From: F22 sp963678855
GTDB taxonomy: Bacteria > Bacteroidota > Bacteroidia > Bacteroidales > Bacteroidaceae
Assembly: GCA_963678855.1 (NCBI GenBank)
Contig: OY787448.1
Location: 2,294,001-2,358,000, forward strand
Length of the DNA: 64,000 nt
Reading direction: 5' to 3'
Made by a program: the position numbers and the translations under genes. Shown piece after piece: positions 52,866 to 61,917 of this stretch. Within the stretch, counting starts at the first letter, position 1. Every line of letters begins with the position of its first letter. The notes under the pieces are model-generated. The model was given only the letters and a program-made list of their open reading frames with translations. It was not told where the DNA came from and searched no databases.

Positions 52866-55106
52866 TTACTCTTTGTTGTTACTATCATTTGTATCTAATT
52901 TAGGCTCTTTTTCTTGGGTGTTGGGTTTAAACTCTTTCTCATTCTGTTCTGAGGCAGTAAGACCTAATTGCCCAAATTTATATAGAACACGACTAAACCA
53001 TGAGAAAGGAGGTAACATCCCAGTGAACTTTTCTGTTTCAGAGCGATGTGTTTTGTTTAGAATCGCTAGTAGAGGGGTGTCTCTGTTTAATTCCTTCAAT
53101 TCCTTCATGTATAATTCGTCTGTGTTTTTCCATGCTCTGGTTGCACGAGCGACAAACAAGTTGACATTTGAAAGTGTGAGTAATTGGCTTCTTACATTAT
53201 ATTGACTGATGTTAGGGTGTTCAATGATTAAAATGTTTTCATCGCTTATGCTATAGATATCTTCTAGTTTTTCGGCAAGAAGATAATTTTTAGACAAAGC
53301 ATTGAAATCATGTTCCCAGTTGAGATGTTTGACCGAAATACCTAGTCTTTCCCAATAGGTTTTAAGATATTCAGCAATAGTCGTTTTACCATCTTGTTGC
53401 TCAGTACTTAATAGGCCTATAATATATGGAGTGTCGTTTTTACGATAATCAAAGTACTGTAAAATATGGGTGCTCAGTTGTTTAGCTGCAATTTCTCTAC
53501 AGACTTCATTGTATTTTCTTTTACGAAAGTTTGTATTACCAGGGAATGCGCAAATGATATCAAGTCCAGTTAGTTTTTTTGTTCTAACAGTATCTCTGAG
53601 TGTGCGATCAAATATTTCAATTAAGAAAAAGAAAGCAATCACCAACATTAATGTTATAATAAAAGCAGTAATGACCAAATTTTTTCTTCCAATTGATTCT
53701 GGAGTTAAAGGAAGGGTTGGTGGGTTTAGAACGCGAATCGTTGCAGCAGTCATTTCAAGGTTCTTCTTTCTTAAAATGGCTGTGTTGTATGCATCCAAAA
53801 ATTCTAAATAGTTTTGTTCTTTAAATTTAATACTCCTCTCTTTCCTGTTTATTGTAGAGCCAATAGGTGCAAAACGAAGATATTGATTCTCAATACTATC
53901 AATTTTCGAATCTATCGAAATTTTTGCTTGTTCTGCAGCTAACAATTGAAGTTTTGTTTCTAACCAATTGGATACAACTGACTCTTGAGCTACCCCATCT
54001 TTTGTTTGACGACTTTCGGCTAAGTCGTGAGTAATATTGAATAGCTTACTGTTTGTGGCCTCAAGTTGCTCTTTGTATCCTACTAATTGAATGGAATCTT
54101 TATTCTCTTTTTTTCCGCTAGCAGATTGAGAAAATGGTTCCAATTGTGAAATTTTGCTGGATAGGTTTGAGGATTCTTTTAATAGCTGTATGAATTTTCT
54201 GTTAGATTTTATTTGATCGAGTTTACCTTGAAGCTTTGACTCTAGAAGTATTAGTTTGCTTTTTGCCGTTTCTATATCAATCGTGTTTCTCATGCTTATA
54301 ACATTTACATCTGAATTTAGTATAGACATGGCACGAGTCTCTTCCAAGTAATTGATAATCTTATTGTTCACTTGGTAGGTGGTCAAGGAATCCTCTGCAT
54401 TTGCAAGCTCATTTGCTACTCTTGAGAATTCACCGTAGAAAAACTGTATGACGTTGTCAGTTTCTCCGTATCTGATTTCTTTGTACTCATTTACAAATTC
54501 CTCTAGTAAAATTTCTAACGTATTATATACTATCGCTGCGTCATTGTTTTCGTAGCTTATATCAACAAGATCTGTCTTATCGATTGGGGTGATAATGATT
54601 TTCTGTAATGCAGAATAGCTATAATGTGGATGATAATAATTGAAGAGTCCATAGACAAAATTATTTTTGTCTTGTTTCTCGTATTTATATAAGTTCTTTA
54701 CTGTTTGCGATTCGCTAGTTTTGTCAATAACAGCAAGTAGATCTTTGTGCCATTTACATCTGTTGTAAATGTCATTATATGAGGCTGCTGTACAAGCTTT
54801 TGTGTCCTTGTCTGGGGAACCAAATATCATGACACGTGCGAAAAGTCTAAAAGAGACTCTTTTAAGAGTGCTTTTCGCTGACATAATTTTAAGGAGGTTA
54901 GCTCTTTGTCTTTCTGCTTCTTCTTTCGAATTACTACCCCCTAAACTACTATTTATAACACCAGTGTATACTGTGCTAGAGCATGAGTAATTGCCGTGTA
55001 CCCCATCGTACTTATTGTATACATAATATGCCATCAACAATGGACAAATAATTATCCAAAGTCGAATCCTATAGAAAAAGCGTAGTAAATATAGAAAATT
55101 ATCCAT
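52866..55106 (-). CDS. Wzz/GumC chain-length determinant protein with degenerate BY-kinase-like C-terminus
   Basis: 746 residues. An N-terminal TM helix (LWIIICPLLMAYYVYNKYDG) and a long periplasmic coiled-coil region (about 35-490; e.g. SKLILLESKLQGKLDQIKSN, TSESQTVKNLYKYE), a second TM helix (NLVITAFIITLMLVIAFFFL), then a cytoplasmic domain with the P-loop relic LLSTEQQDGKTTIAEYL and a weak Walker B (NILIIEHPNI). The usual GxxxGKT/S, the acidic Walker A' Asp pair and the C-terminal Tyr cluster are not visible, so kinase activity is doubtful. Controls chain length and couples polymerisation to export. 5 bp after the TolC-like gene. Confidence 0.85.
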   Translation of the reverse strand: MDNFLYLLRFFYRIRLWIIICPLLMAYYVYNKYDGVHGNYSCSSTVYTGVINSSLGGSNSKEEAERQRANLLKIMSAKSTLKRVSFRLFARVMIFGSPDKDTKACTAASYNDIYNRCKWHKDLLAVIDKTSESQTVKNLYKYEKQDKNNFVYGLFNYYHPHYSYSALQKIIITPIDKTDLVDISYENNDAAIVYNTLEILLEEFVNEYKEIRYGETDNVIQFFYGEFSRVANELANAEDSLTTYQVNNKIINYLEETRAMSILNSDVNVISMRNTIDIETAKSKLILLESKLQGKLDQIKSNRKFIQLLKESSNLSSKISQLEPFSQSASGKKENKDSIQLVGYKEQLEATNSKLFNITHDLAESRQTKDGVAQESVVSNWLETKLQLLAAEQAKISIDSKIDSIENQYLRFAPIGSTINRKERSIKFKEQNYLEFLDAYNTAILRKKNLEMTAATIRVLNPPTLPLTPESIGRKNLVITAFIITLMLVIAFFFLIEIFDRTLRDTVRTKKLTGLDIICAFPGNTNFRKRKYNEVCREIAAKQLSTHILQYFDYRKNDTPYIIGLLSTEQQDGKTTIAEYLKTYWERLGISVKHLNWEHDFNALSKNYLLAEKLEDIYSISDENILIIEHPNISQYNVRSQLLTLSNVNLFVARATRAWKNTDELYMKELKELNRDTPLLAILNKTHRSETEKFTGMLPPFSWFSRVLYKFGQLGLTASEQNEKEFKPNTQEKEPKLDTNDSNNKE

Positions 55107-55111
55107 ATCTT

Positions 55112-55945
55112 TTATTTGGCTAGTATTTGAGTTTGCGTCAAAATTTCTAATCGAATCAAATAGCTGTTTAGCTCTGTTTTTGCATTCTCAAACTCAATTT
55201 TTGTGTTGTTTTGCCTCTCTTTTGCGTGAGCCATTTTGTTAGGGTTGTTTTCTGCCCCTGACATAAACTCTTGTTCTGCATACTCATATTCTGCAGCTGC
55301 TAAGGTCTCTGATTGAGCTAAGCTGCTCAAAGTATTCATCAGTGATTGAACCTTGTTGTATAATTCCATTACTTCAAGTTTTTGCACTTGAAATTGTTCT
55401 TGAAATGTGAGTTTAGAATTCTCTGTTTTTAACTTAGCGCGTTTAACAGAGGATCTATAATCAATAAGTTTTCCGATAGTTGTTCCAATGCTAGCAGACA
55501 TTCCATAAGATGTTGTAACTCCATTAGCGACACTTGTAGTAATTGGAGTTGATTCAGCTGTGGTTTGGTTTTGTGAACCAAATTGACCGTAAGCATATGA
55601 TGCTCCAATGTTAATCCAATTTAGAGGCTCCCTCTTTGTGGTACTCAGTGTGCTTTTTGATATTTTGTAGTTGTTATATGCCATTTTGTATCTTGGTGTG
55701 TTTTTCATGTTGTCAAATAGCACACTTAATGGAGGAAGTCTTAATTCCTTAGCATTGTTTTCGTTGATAATGCTCGAATAGTTTGTTCCAGCTACTTCTT
55801 CTTCGTTCAGCAATTTCCCACTGGCTACTTTTGTAGATTTCTGCAAATCTTGTGAGCTTGTTTGATGCTGGGCATATAAAGCAGTTGGCGTAAAGCACAT
55901 TGCTATCACCAACAAAAGTATCTGAATAAATGATTTGTTTGCCAT
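55112..55945 (-). CDS. Half-length TolC-family outer-membrane protein
   Basis: 277 residues, with signal peptide MANKSFIQILLLVIAMCFTP ending near LYAQ. It contains a single outer-membrane efflux repeat: helices LRLPPLSVLFDNMKNTPRYK and YNNYKISKSTLSTTKREPLN, strands WINIGASYAYGQFGS and SYGMSASIGTTIGKLIDYRS, then long heptad helices (KAKLKTENSKLTFQEQFQVQ-like, and KLEVMELYNKVQSLMNTLSS). Classical TolC has two such repeats and about 430-480 residues, so this is half-size and would need to assemble as more subunits. First gene of the polysaccharide operon, where Wza normally stands, suggesting it forms the export channel. Confidence 0.8.
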   Translation of the reverse strand: MANKSFIQILLLVIAMCFTPTALYAQHQTSSQDLQKSTKVASGKLLNEEEVAGTNYSSIINENNAKELRLPPLSVLFDNMKNTPRYKMAYNNYKISKSTLSTTKREPLNWINIGASYAYGQFGSQNQTTAESTPITTSVANGVTTSYGMSASIGTTIGKLIDYRSSVKRAKLKTENSKLTFQEQFQVQKLEVMELYNKVQSLMNTLSSLAQSETLAAAEYEYAEQEFMSGAENNPNKMAHAKERQNNTKIEFENAKTELNSYLIRLEILTQTQILAK

Positions 55946-55976
55946 ATAAAAAGTTTACTTTAACGTAGTAACAGTA

Positions 55977-55984
55977 CAAATATA
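55977..55984 (-). promoter_or_regulatory. -7 box for the exopolysaccharide operon
   Basis: TATATTTG on the minus strand, 32 bp ahead of the TolC-like gene. No good TTTG -33 was found at the expected distance. Confidence 0.45.
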
Positions 55985-56133
55985 CAATAAATCTTTTATA
56001 TAGCACTGTCTATGAAGGCTTTTTTATGCTTTGAGCTATAGCAGAGAATGAAATGAATCAAATGATGGTTTCGTAAAAGTTATAGCGTGAGTTATTTTTT
56101 TGTTTTAACCGTTAGCGTAAAGAAAAAATCCAC

Positions 56134-56141
56134 TATATTTG
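56134..56141 (+). promoter_or_regulatory. -7 box for dnaX
   Basis: TATATTTG, 61 bp before the ATG at 56203. -33 element not clear. Confidence 0.45.
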
Positions 56142-56202
56142 TGGGAGTTTTCGCATAAATCTGCGAGAGTCAAAGATTATTCTCGAATATATAAATAAAA
56201 GT

Positions 56203-58095
56203 ATGGAAGAATCAAGATACATCGTTTCAGCTCGTAAGTATCGCCCTGGTACATTTGCATCTGTGGTTGGCCAGCAAGCTTTGGTGACTACACTTAAGAA
56301 TGCAATCATTAAAAACAAACTAGCACATGCTTATTTGTTTAGTGGACCACGTGGAGTCGGCAAAACAACTTGTGCTCGTATTTTTGCTAAAACGATTAAC
56401 TGTACGCATCGCACGCCAGAAGGTGAGGCGTGTAATCTGTGTGACTCTTGCCAAGCTTTTAATGCTCAGCGTTCACTTAATATTTATGAGATGGATGCGG
56501 CGTCTAACAATTCAGTAAATGATATTAAGCAGTTGATAGAGCAGGTACAGATTATGCCTTCATTAGGTCAATATAAAGTTTATATAATTGATGAGGTGCA
56601 TATGTTGTCTTCTGCTGCTTTTAATGCCTTCTTGAAGACATTAGAAGAGCCTCCTGCTCACGCTGTGTTTGTACTTGCAACTACTGAGAAACATAAGCTT
56701 CTTGCTACAATTTTGTCAAGATGTCAGATTTATGACTTTAATAGGATTACACTTCAAGATATTGTCAAGCATTTAGCTTTCGTCGCTGGAAATGAAAATA
56801 TAGCTTATGAACCTGAGTCACTTCAAGTTATTGCGCTGAAAGCTGATGGAGGTATGCGTGATGCTCTTTCTATTTTCGATCAAGTTGCAAGTTATTCAGG
56901 AGGTGCTTTAACGTATGCAAATACTATAGAGAATTTGCATGTCTTGGATTATGAGTATTACTTTAAGTTGGTTGAGTGTTTTCTCAAAGGGGACGTGCAT
57001 TCAAGTATGCTTATAGTGAATGAGATTCTTGGTTATGGCTTTGATGGCCGTTTATTCATAAATGGGTTAGCTTCTCATTTGAGAGACCTGATGGTAGCTG
57101 CTAATGTTCAGACAGGTGAATTGTTGGAAGTTGGGGCTTCTATTCGTAAAAGGTATCTAGAACAAGGTACGCGTACTCATCTAGGCTTTTTGTACCGAGC
57201 GCTTTCGATTTGTGTCCAGATTGATTTGGACTATCGAGAAAGCAATAATAAACGTTTGTTGATTGAAATGGCTGTGATTAAGTTGTGCCAAATTATGAAA
57301 CCCACTGAAGTTCCAGACCCTGTAATTTCTAATGTTCAAAAAATACAGCGACCTTTCGAGAAACAACAGACAGCACCTATAAGTCCTCAAACTACTGCAT
57401 CTGTAAGTGTTCAAAATAGGGATGTCCAACCTGATGTAAGTGATCAGAAAGTCAATTTGCAAATGTCGTCTAATACATTACGCATTTCTAGTGAGCCACG
57501 ACAGTCTGATGATACTAGTAAAAATCTAAAAAGTCATCTTCATGGGCCTAAAACGCTGAGTAAAAGAATGTCTTTAGGGCTTGGACGAACCAATATGATG
57601 GTGGAAAAGTCGCCTCAAGAAGATACAACTTCTTCTGTGGAAGTGGATGTGGAAAAAAAAACTGAAATAGAGGTTGTAGCCGTAGCAAAAGAAAAAGAAG
57701 CTGTTGTAAATAAACCAGTTGGTAGCCCTTCAAATGAGTTCTTTTCAGAAGAAGAATTAGTAAAAAAATGGGATGCTGTTTTGGTGAATCTTCCAGAGAA
57801 TCAGAAGATCTTGCGTGCAGTGTTAGAAGGGCGCCCGATATCAAAAGTTACTGAAAAAGAGGCTACTATCGAACTCTTTTCAGAAGTTGACTTGCAACAA
57901 GTAAGAACTGGCTATTCGTATTTTGTTAATAAAATGCGCCGAGAACTGAATAGCCCAGAATTTGAGATTCGTTTCACAATAAAAGAACTTAAAGCTCATG
58001 AACAGAAACTTAGTGGAGTTGAGCTTTATAATCATATGGTTGACAGAAACGAAGCGGTGAGAGGCTTGCGTAGGCTGTTTGATTTGCATTTATAA
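56203..58095 (+). CDS. dnaX: DNA polymerase III subunits gamma and tau
   Basis: Clamp-loader ATPase. 630 residues: AAA+ module with Walker A LFSGPRGVGKTTCARIF, the four-Cys zinc site (NCTHRTPEGEACNLCDSC), Walker B YIIDEVHMLS and the SRC motif (LSRCQIYDF). Domain III follows to about 370, then a long low-complexity Gln/Ser/Val/Glu linker (about 380-520) and a C-terminal domain (WDAVLVNLPENQKILRAVLE) for polymerase contacts. No A/T slippage heptamer of the E. coli type was noticed at the gamma/tau boundary, so gamma production is not evident. Confidence 0.95.
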   Translation: MEESRYIVSARKYRPGTFASVVGQQALVTTLKNAIIKNKLAHAYLFSGPRGVGKTTCARIFAKTINCTHRTPEGEACNLCDSCQAFNAQRSLNIYEMDAASNNSVNDIKQLIEQVQIMPSLGQYKVYIIDEVHMLSSAAFNAFLKTLEEPPAHAVFVLATTEKHKLLATILSRCQIYDFNRITLQDIVKHLAFVAGNENIAYEPESLQVIALKADGGMRDALSIFDQVASYSGGALTYANTIENLHVLDYEYYFKLVECFLKGDVHSSMLIVNEILGYGFDGRLFINGLASHLRDLMVAANVQTGELLEVGASIRKRYLEQGTRTHLGFLYRALSICVQIDLDYRESNNKRLLIEMAVIKLCQIMKPTEVPDPVISNVQKIQRPFEKQQTAPISPQTTASVSVQNRDVQPDVSDQKVNLQMSSNTLRISSEPRQSDDTSKNLKSHLHGPKTLSKRMSLGLGRTNMMVEKSPQEDTTSSVEVDVEKKTEIEVVAVAKEKEAVVNKPVGSPSNEFFSEEELVKKWDAVLVNLPENQKILRAVLEGRPISKVTEKEATIELFSEVDLQQVRTGYSYFVNKMRRELNSPEFEIRFTIKELKAHEQKLSGVELYNHMVDRNEAVRGLRRLFDLHL

Positions 58096-58151
58096 GCGTC
58101 TTGACCTTACTGATAATAAAAAGTCTAGATTTAACTTAAAAACATGTTTTC

Positions 58152-58197
58152 AAAAGAGCTGTTTACTTCATTATTGAGGTAAATAGCTCTTTTTTGT
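58152..58197 (+). terminator. Terminator after dnaX
   Basis: AAAAGAGCTgTTTAC (58152-58166) with GTAAAtAGCTCTTTT (58179-58193), T-run following. Confidence 0.8.
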
Positions 58198-58256
58198 GTT
58201 GTTGTGTTAATGTCTAATTGTCTAGAATTGTCTCTGTCATGTTTTTTTTTCTTTGC

Positions 58257-58293
58257 TATTTTTGCGATTCTAAGATAATTATATGTATATTTG
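58257..58293 (+). promoter_or_regulatory. Promoter region of the tandem ompA genes
   Basis: Two overlapping candidates: TATTTTTG at 58257-58264, and TTTG (58261-58264) with a 21-bp spacer to TATATTTG (58286-58293). The second gives a 5' UTR of about 125 nt ahead of ATG 58426. Otherwise the 330-bp gap shows nothing besides the dnaX terminator. Confidence 0.5.
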
Positions 58294-58425
58294 CTTCCAT
58301 ATAGTCTCTGATTGTTCCGATTATGCATCTTTATAAAGTTAAAAAATATAGATAAAGAGCTAGTGGTGACAATTTGTATTTTGTGATAACGTTAGATATG
58401 ATTACTAATTTAAACTAGTGTGGAT

Positions 58426-59580
58426 ATGAAAAGAAGTTTGTTGCTAGCTGTCGCATTGTTGGGGTGTTTTACCTTATCTGCTCAGACAGTCGAAAACAAA
58501 GATGCAAAGCACAAAGTAGAAACTAATTTGTATGGTGACAATTGGTTTATTAGTGCTGGTATCGGTGGACAAGTGTTTGCCGGCGAAAATTATGGTACTG
58601 CAGATCTTGTTGATGTGATTAACCCAGCTATCGACTTAAACGTCGGAAAATGGATTACTCCTGGAGTTGGTGTGCGATTTGGATACTATGGAGTTAGTGC
58701 AACAACTGTGACAGAAATGCAAGATATGTATTGGGTTACAGGTGCTTATGATGCGAATAATTATGAACGTGAGTTTGATCTTGGTGTATTTCATGCTGAT
58801 GTGATGATGGACTTGCTTAATATGATTAAAGGCTATCGTGTAGATAGACTTTACTCAGTTGTTCCTTACTTTGGCGTAGGGCTAATGCAAGTCTGGGATG
58901 CACCTTCTGAGACACAATTATGCGCTACGACTGGTGTTATTAACACGTTTCGAATAAACGATAAGTGGGACTTTAATGTTGAATTACGTTCTGCTATAAC
59001 AAATGATCGTTTTGACGGCCTAGAAGGTGGAAAAGGGTTTGACATGCTTTTCGGGGCTACTATTGGTGTAACTTATCAATTTCCAACAAGAGGTTGGGGT
59101 AAAGCTGAGCCAGAAGTTGTTGGTGTAACACGTGCAGAAATGCAAGATGTTCGCGATAAATTAAAAGATTCACGTGCTAAGAGTGGAGATTTGAAAGATC
59201 GTTTGGCGTACTTGCAACGCAATCCTAATATAGAAGAACGTATTATCAAGGAAAAGTCTATAGTACCAACTATTTTTGTTTTTGCTTTCAATTCGTCTAA
59301 GATGACTCGTTTAATGAGAGCGAATGTTGGTCATTTGGCTGAAGAAATTAAATCTGGTGATCCTAATAAGACATATGTTGTCACTGGTTATGCTGATAAG
59401 GAAACAGGTGATGCTAATTGGAATATGAAGTTGTCTGAAAAGCGTGCTAATGCTGTGTTTAAATGTCTTGTAGAAGAGTTTGGAATCGAATCTTCAAGAC
59501 TAAAAGTGGCCTTTAAGGGTGGAACAGACAATATGTTCTATGATAACCGTCGTTTGAATCGCTCTGTAATTGTTGAATAG
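58426..59580 (+). CDS. OmpA-family outer-membrane protein (Pgm6/7-like), copy 1
   Basis: 384 residues. Signal peptide MKRSLLLAVALLGCFTLSAQ, an N-terminal 8-strand barrel (NWFISAGIGGQVFAGENYGT, WITPGVGVRFGYYGVSATTV, YSVVPYFGVGLMQVWDA, FNVELRSAITNDRF), a coiled-coil segment (AEMQDVRDKLKDSRAKSGDL), and a C-terminal OmpA peptidoglycan-binding domain (VFAFNSSKMT, YVVTGYADKETG, LSEKRANAVFKCLVEEFGI). Layout and pairing match Porphyromonas gingivalis Pgm6/Pgm7, major heterotrimeric OmpA proteins that anchor the outer membrane. ATG 58426 preferred to the GTG at 58420. Followed 50 bp later by its paralogue. Confidence 0.92.
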   Translation: MKRSLLLAVALLGCFTLSAQTVENKDAKHKVETNLYGDNWFISAGIGGQVFAGENYGTADLVDVINPAIDLNVGKWITPGVGVRFGYYGVSATTVTEMQDMYWVTGAYDANNYEREFDLGVFHADVMMDLLNMIKGYRVDRLYSVVPYFGVGLMQVWDAPSETQLCATTGVINTFRINDKWDFNVELRSAITNDRFDGLEGGKGFDMLFGATIGVTYQFPTRGWGKAEPEVVGVTRAEMQDVRDKLKDSRAKSGDLKDRLAYLQRNPNIEERIIKEKSIVPTIFVFAFNSSKMTRLMRANVGHLAEEIKSGDPNKTYVVTGYADKETGDANWNMKLSEKRANAVFKCLVEEFGIESSRLKVAFKGGTDNMFYDNRRLNRSVIVE

Positions 59581-59630
59581 TTATTGTTACAGAACGAAGA
59601 AATAATCATTAGCAAAAAAATAGATACAAT

Positions 59631-60800
59631 ATGAAAAAGAGTTTGTTCCTTGTTGCGCTTTTGTTAGGGGTGACTTCGCTTTCAGCGCAAACAGTAGAAG
59701 ATAAGAATGACAAACACAGAGTAGAAACAAATATGTTTCGAGATAACTGGTTTGTAACTGTCGGTGGTGGTGTTCAAGTACTAGATTCTGATTTAGATAA
59801 TGAGTTAGATTTCTACGATCGCGTAGCTCCAGCTATCGATATTAGTGTGGGGAAGTGGTTTACACCTGGATTTGGTATTCGACTAGGATATAATGGTTTC
59901 AAAATGAACGGTGTTACTGATCTAGCTTCAAGTTCTGCTATCGTTGAAGATCTCGATAATGGTCTTTACAAAGAGAAGTATGATGTTGGTATATTCCATG
60001 TTGAAGCGATGTTCGATGTGCTTAACTTAATCAAAGGCTATAAATATGACCGATTTTATTCTGTGATTCCTTATGTAGGTACAGGTTGGGCACGTTGTTT
60101 TAATTATGGTGAAGAAGATGAACAGTCGTTTAAGTTTGGTGTAATCAACCGTTTTCGTGTAAATGATGCGTGGGCTATCAATGTTGAACCTCGTATGGAT
60201 ATTATGCATGATCGTTTTGATGAACTAGAGTATGACTCGGCTTCTGATACAGATGTGTTGTTTGGCTTAACTGTGGGTGTTACTTATAATTTCCCTATGC
60301 GAGGCTTCCAGAGACGTTCTGTGGTACCTTCTGGAATTAGTGATGCAGAATTGCAAGCAGTACGTGATCAGTTAGGGGCTTCTCGTGCACAGAATGCTAA
60401 AATTAAAGAGCAGATTGCTGTTTTAGAGCGCTCTTCTAAGGTTGTAGAGAAGATTGAAAAGGATAGAGTAATTGCTCCTACTTTGTTTATCTTTCCAATC
60501 AACTCTCCAAAGTTGACTCGTGCAATGAAGACAAATGCAAGTTATTTAGCCAAGCAAATCAACGACGAAGATCCAAATAAGGTATATCTTATTACTGGTT
60601 ATGCTGACAGAGCAACTGGTAATGACCGCATAAACACTCCTCTTTCAGAAAAACGTGCACAAGCGATGTATGATTTCTTGGTTAAAGAGTATGGTGTGAA
60701 TCCTAATCAGCTTAAGATGGCTCATAAAGGTGGTGTAGAGAATATGTACTACAATGACCGTCGATTGAGTAGAGCTGTTATCGTAGAGGTACTTAAGTAA
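59631..60800 (+). CDS. OmpA-family outer-membrane protein (Pgm6/7-like), copy 2
   Basis: 389 residues, clearly paralogous to the gene before it: signal peptide MKKSLFLVALLLGVTSLSAQ, the same mature start (TVEDKNDKHRVETN), barrel strands (WFVTVGGGVQVLDSDLDN, WFTPGFGIRLGYNGFKMNG), coiled coil (LQAVRDQLGASRAQNAKIKE) and OmpA domain (YLITGYADRATGNDRINTPL, LSEKRAQAMYDFLVKEYGVN). The two probably form a mixed oligomer and share a transcript, closed by a long hairpin at 60808. Divergence between the copies is concentrated in barrel loops. Confidence 0.92.
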   Translation: MKKSLFLVALLLGVTSLSAQTVEDKNDKHRVETNMFRDNWFVTVGGGVQVLDSDLDNELDFYDRVAPAIDISVGKWFTPGFGIRLGYNGFKMNGVTDLASSSAIVEDLDNGLYKEKYDVGIFHVEAMFDVLNLIKGYKYDRFYSVIPYVGTGWARCFNYGEEDEQSFKFGVINRFRVNDAWAINVEPRMDIMHDRFDELEYDSASDTDVLFGLTVGVTYNFPMRGFQRRSVVPSGISDAELQAVRDQLGASRAQNAKIKEQIAVLERSSKVVEKIEKDRVIAPTLFIFPINSPKLTRAMKTNASYLAKQINDEDPNKVYLITGYADRATGNDRINTPLSEKRAQAMYDFLVKEYGVNPNQLKMAHKGGVENMYYNDRRLSRAVIVEVLK

Positions 60801-60807
60801 TAAGATA

Positions 60808-60870
60808 TTAGTCATAAATAAAAGAGAAGGCATGTCACTTGGATATGCCTTCTCTTTTATTTATGACTAA
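60808..60870. terminator. Terminator after the ompA pair, 26-bp perfect stem
   Basis: 60808-60833 and 60845-60870 are exact inverted repeats (core AAAAGAGAAGGCAT) with an 11-nt loop. It lies between convergent genes, so it may act in both directions. Confidence 0.85.
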
Positions 60871-60919
60871 GTCGGGATGATTAATCAGAAGTCAATTAAG
60901 TGCGTTTTTTGGGGCTGTT

Positions 60920-61804
60920 TTATCTGCTATCAGCGCCCCACATCATTTTTTGTCTTAACGTGTCGAAAAAGTTTCTATCTTTTCGCCTAGCAATTCTTAC
61001 TTTGAAAGGCGCCTTTGTAATTGTGACTTTTGTGTTCTGAGGTAAACTCTCACTGCGTCCATCAATAGCAACTAAGAAATTGTGTGATCTACTAGTTACA
61101 TCTAAACTTACAGTCCAGTCATCTCGTATGACTATCGGACGCATCGTTAGGCTGTGTGGAGCTACTGGAGTAAGTGTTATTACTCCCGCTTGAGGTGCAA
61201 TAATAGGTCCGCCAACACTTAGTGAATATGCTGTGCTGCCTGTTGGTGTTGCTATAACAAGTCCATCCGCTTGATAAGTGATAAGTTCTTGTTGGTTGAT
61301 AAAGGTTTTGACAGTAATCATTGATGATGAGTCATGTTTTAAGATGGCTATCTCATTTAAGGCATAAGGGTGTTGTCCTAAGACGTGTCCTTCCGTTTTT
61401 ATTTCAAGTAAATTTCTTTCTTCAACTTGAATGTTACCTGCTAAGATTTGCACGAGTTGCTCATCCATGTCATCTGTGCCTACATCGGCAAGAAAACCTA
61501 GTCGCCCTGTATTTATCCCTAATATTGGGATATCTTTATCTTGTACAGCATTTGCTGCTTTAAGAAATGTACCATCTCCACCAATACTTACTATAAGATT
61601 CACTGAAAAATCTTTTTTGAGGATGTCTTCCAAAGAATATGTGTTGAGGTCCCATTTTGTTAAATCAAGTACGGTATCAAGAAAATCATAAAATTCTTTC
61701 TCTACAAATATTCTGATTTGTAGAGTCGTTAATATGTCCAACAGTCTTGCTGTGTGTATTGATTTTTCTGGTTGGTGGCAATTACCAAAAAGTGCTATGT
61801 TCAT
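60920..61804 (-). CDS. nadK: NAD kinase
   Basis: Phosphorylates NAD+ to NADP+. 294 residues with the catalytic LIVSIGGDGTFLKAANAVQD (GGDG loop), ILGINTGRLGFLADVG, and the second conserved block LVIATPTGSTAYSLSVGGPI, plus LTPVAPHSLTMRPIVI. Length is typical for bacterial NadK. Divergent from pdxJ; the 113-bp intergenic region must hold both promoters, of which only the pdxJ one is clear. Confidence 0.96.
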   Translation of the reverse strand: MNIALFGNCHQPEKSIHTARLLDILTTLQIRIFVEKEFYDFLDTVLDLTKWDLNTYSLEDILKKDFSVNLIVSIGGDGTFLKAANAVQDKDIPILGINTGRLGFLADVGTDDMDEQLVQILAGNIQVEERNLLEIKTEGHVLGQHPYALNEIAILKHDSSSMITVKTFINQQELITYQADGLVIATPTGSTAYSLSVGGPIIAPQAGVITLTPVAPHSLTMRPIVIRDDWTVSLDVTSRSHNFLVAIDGRSESLPQNTKVTITKAPFKVRIARRKDRNFFDTLRQKMMWGADSR

Positions 61805-61879
61805 ATTGTTTAATTATTTTCTTACTACAAAAATGCACTTTTTTCTTCAGAAACCTGCATTGTCAGACAATAAATTTTG

Positions 61880-61887
61880 TACTTTTG
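61880..61887 (+). promoter_or_regulatory. -7 box for the pdxJ-exbBD unit
   Basis: TACTTTTG, a TAnnTTTG match 30 bp before the pdxJ ATG; ATTG at 61859-61862 is a weak -33 candidate (17-bp spacer). Confidence 0.45.
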
Positions 61888-61917
61888 TTCGTTGTAAACT
61901 AGGAAAAAGAAGAATAT

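Noticed and set aside
58420..58425. GTG start for the first ompA gene
   Set aside because: The ATG two codons later directly begins the signal peptide and matches the paralogue's start.
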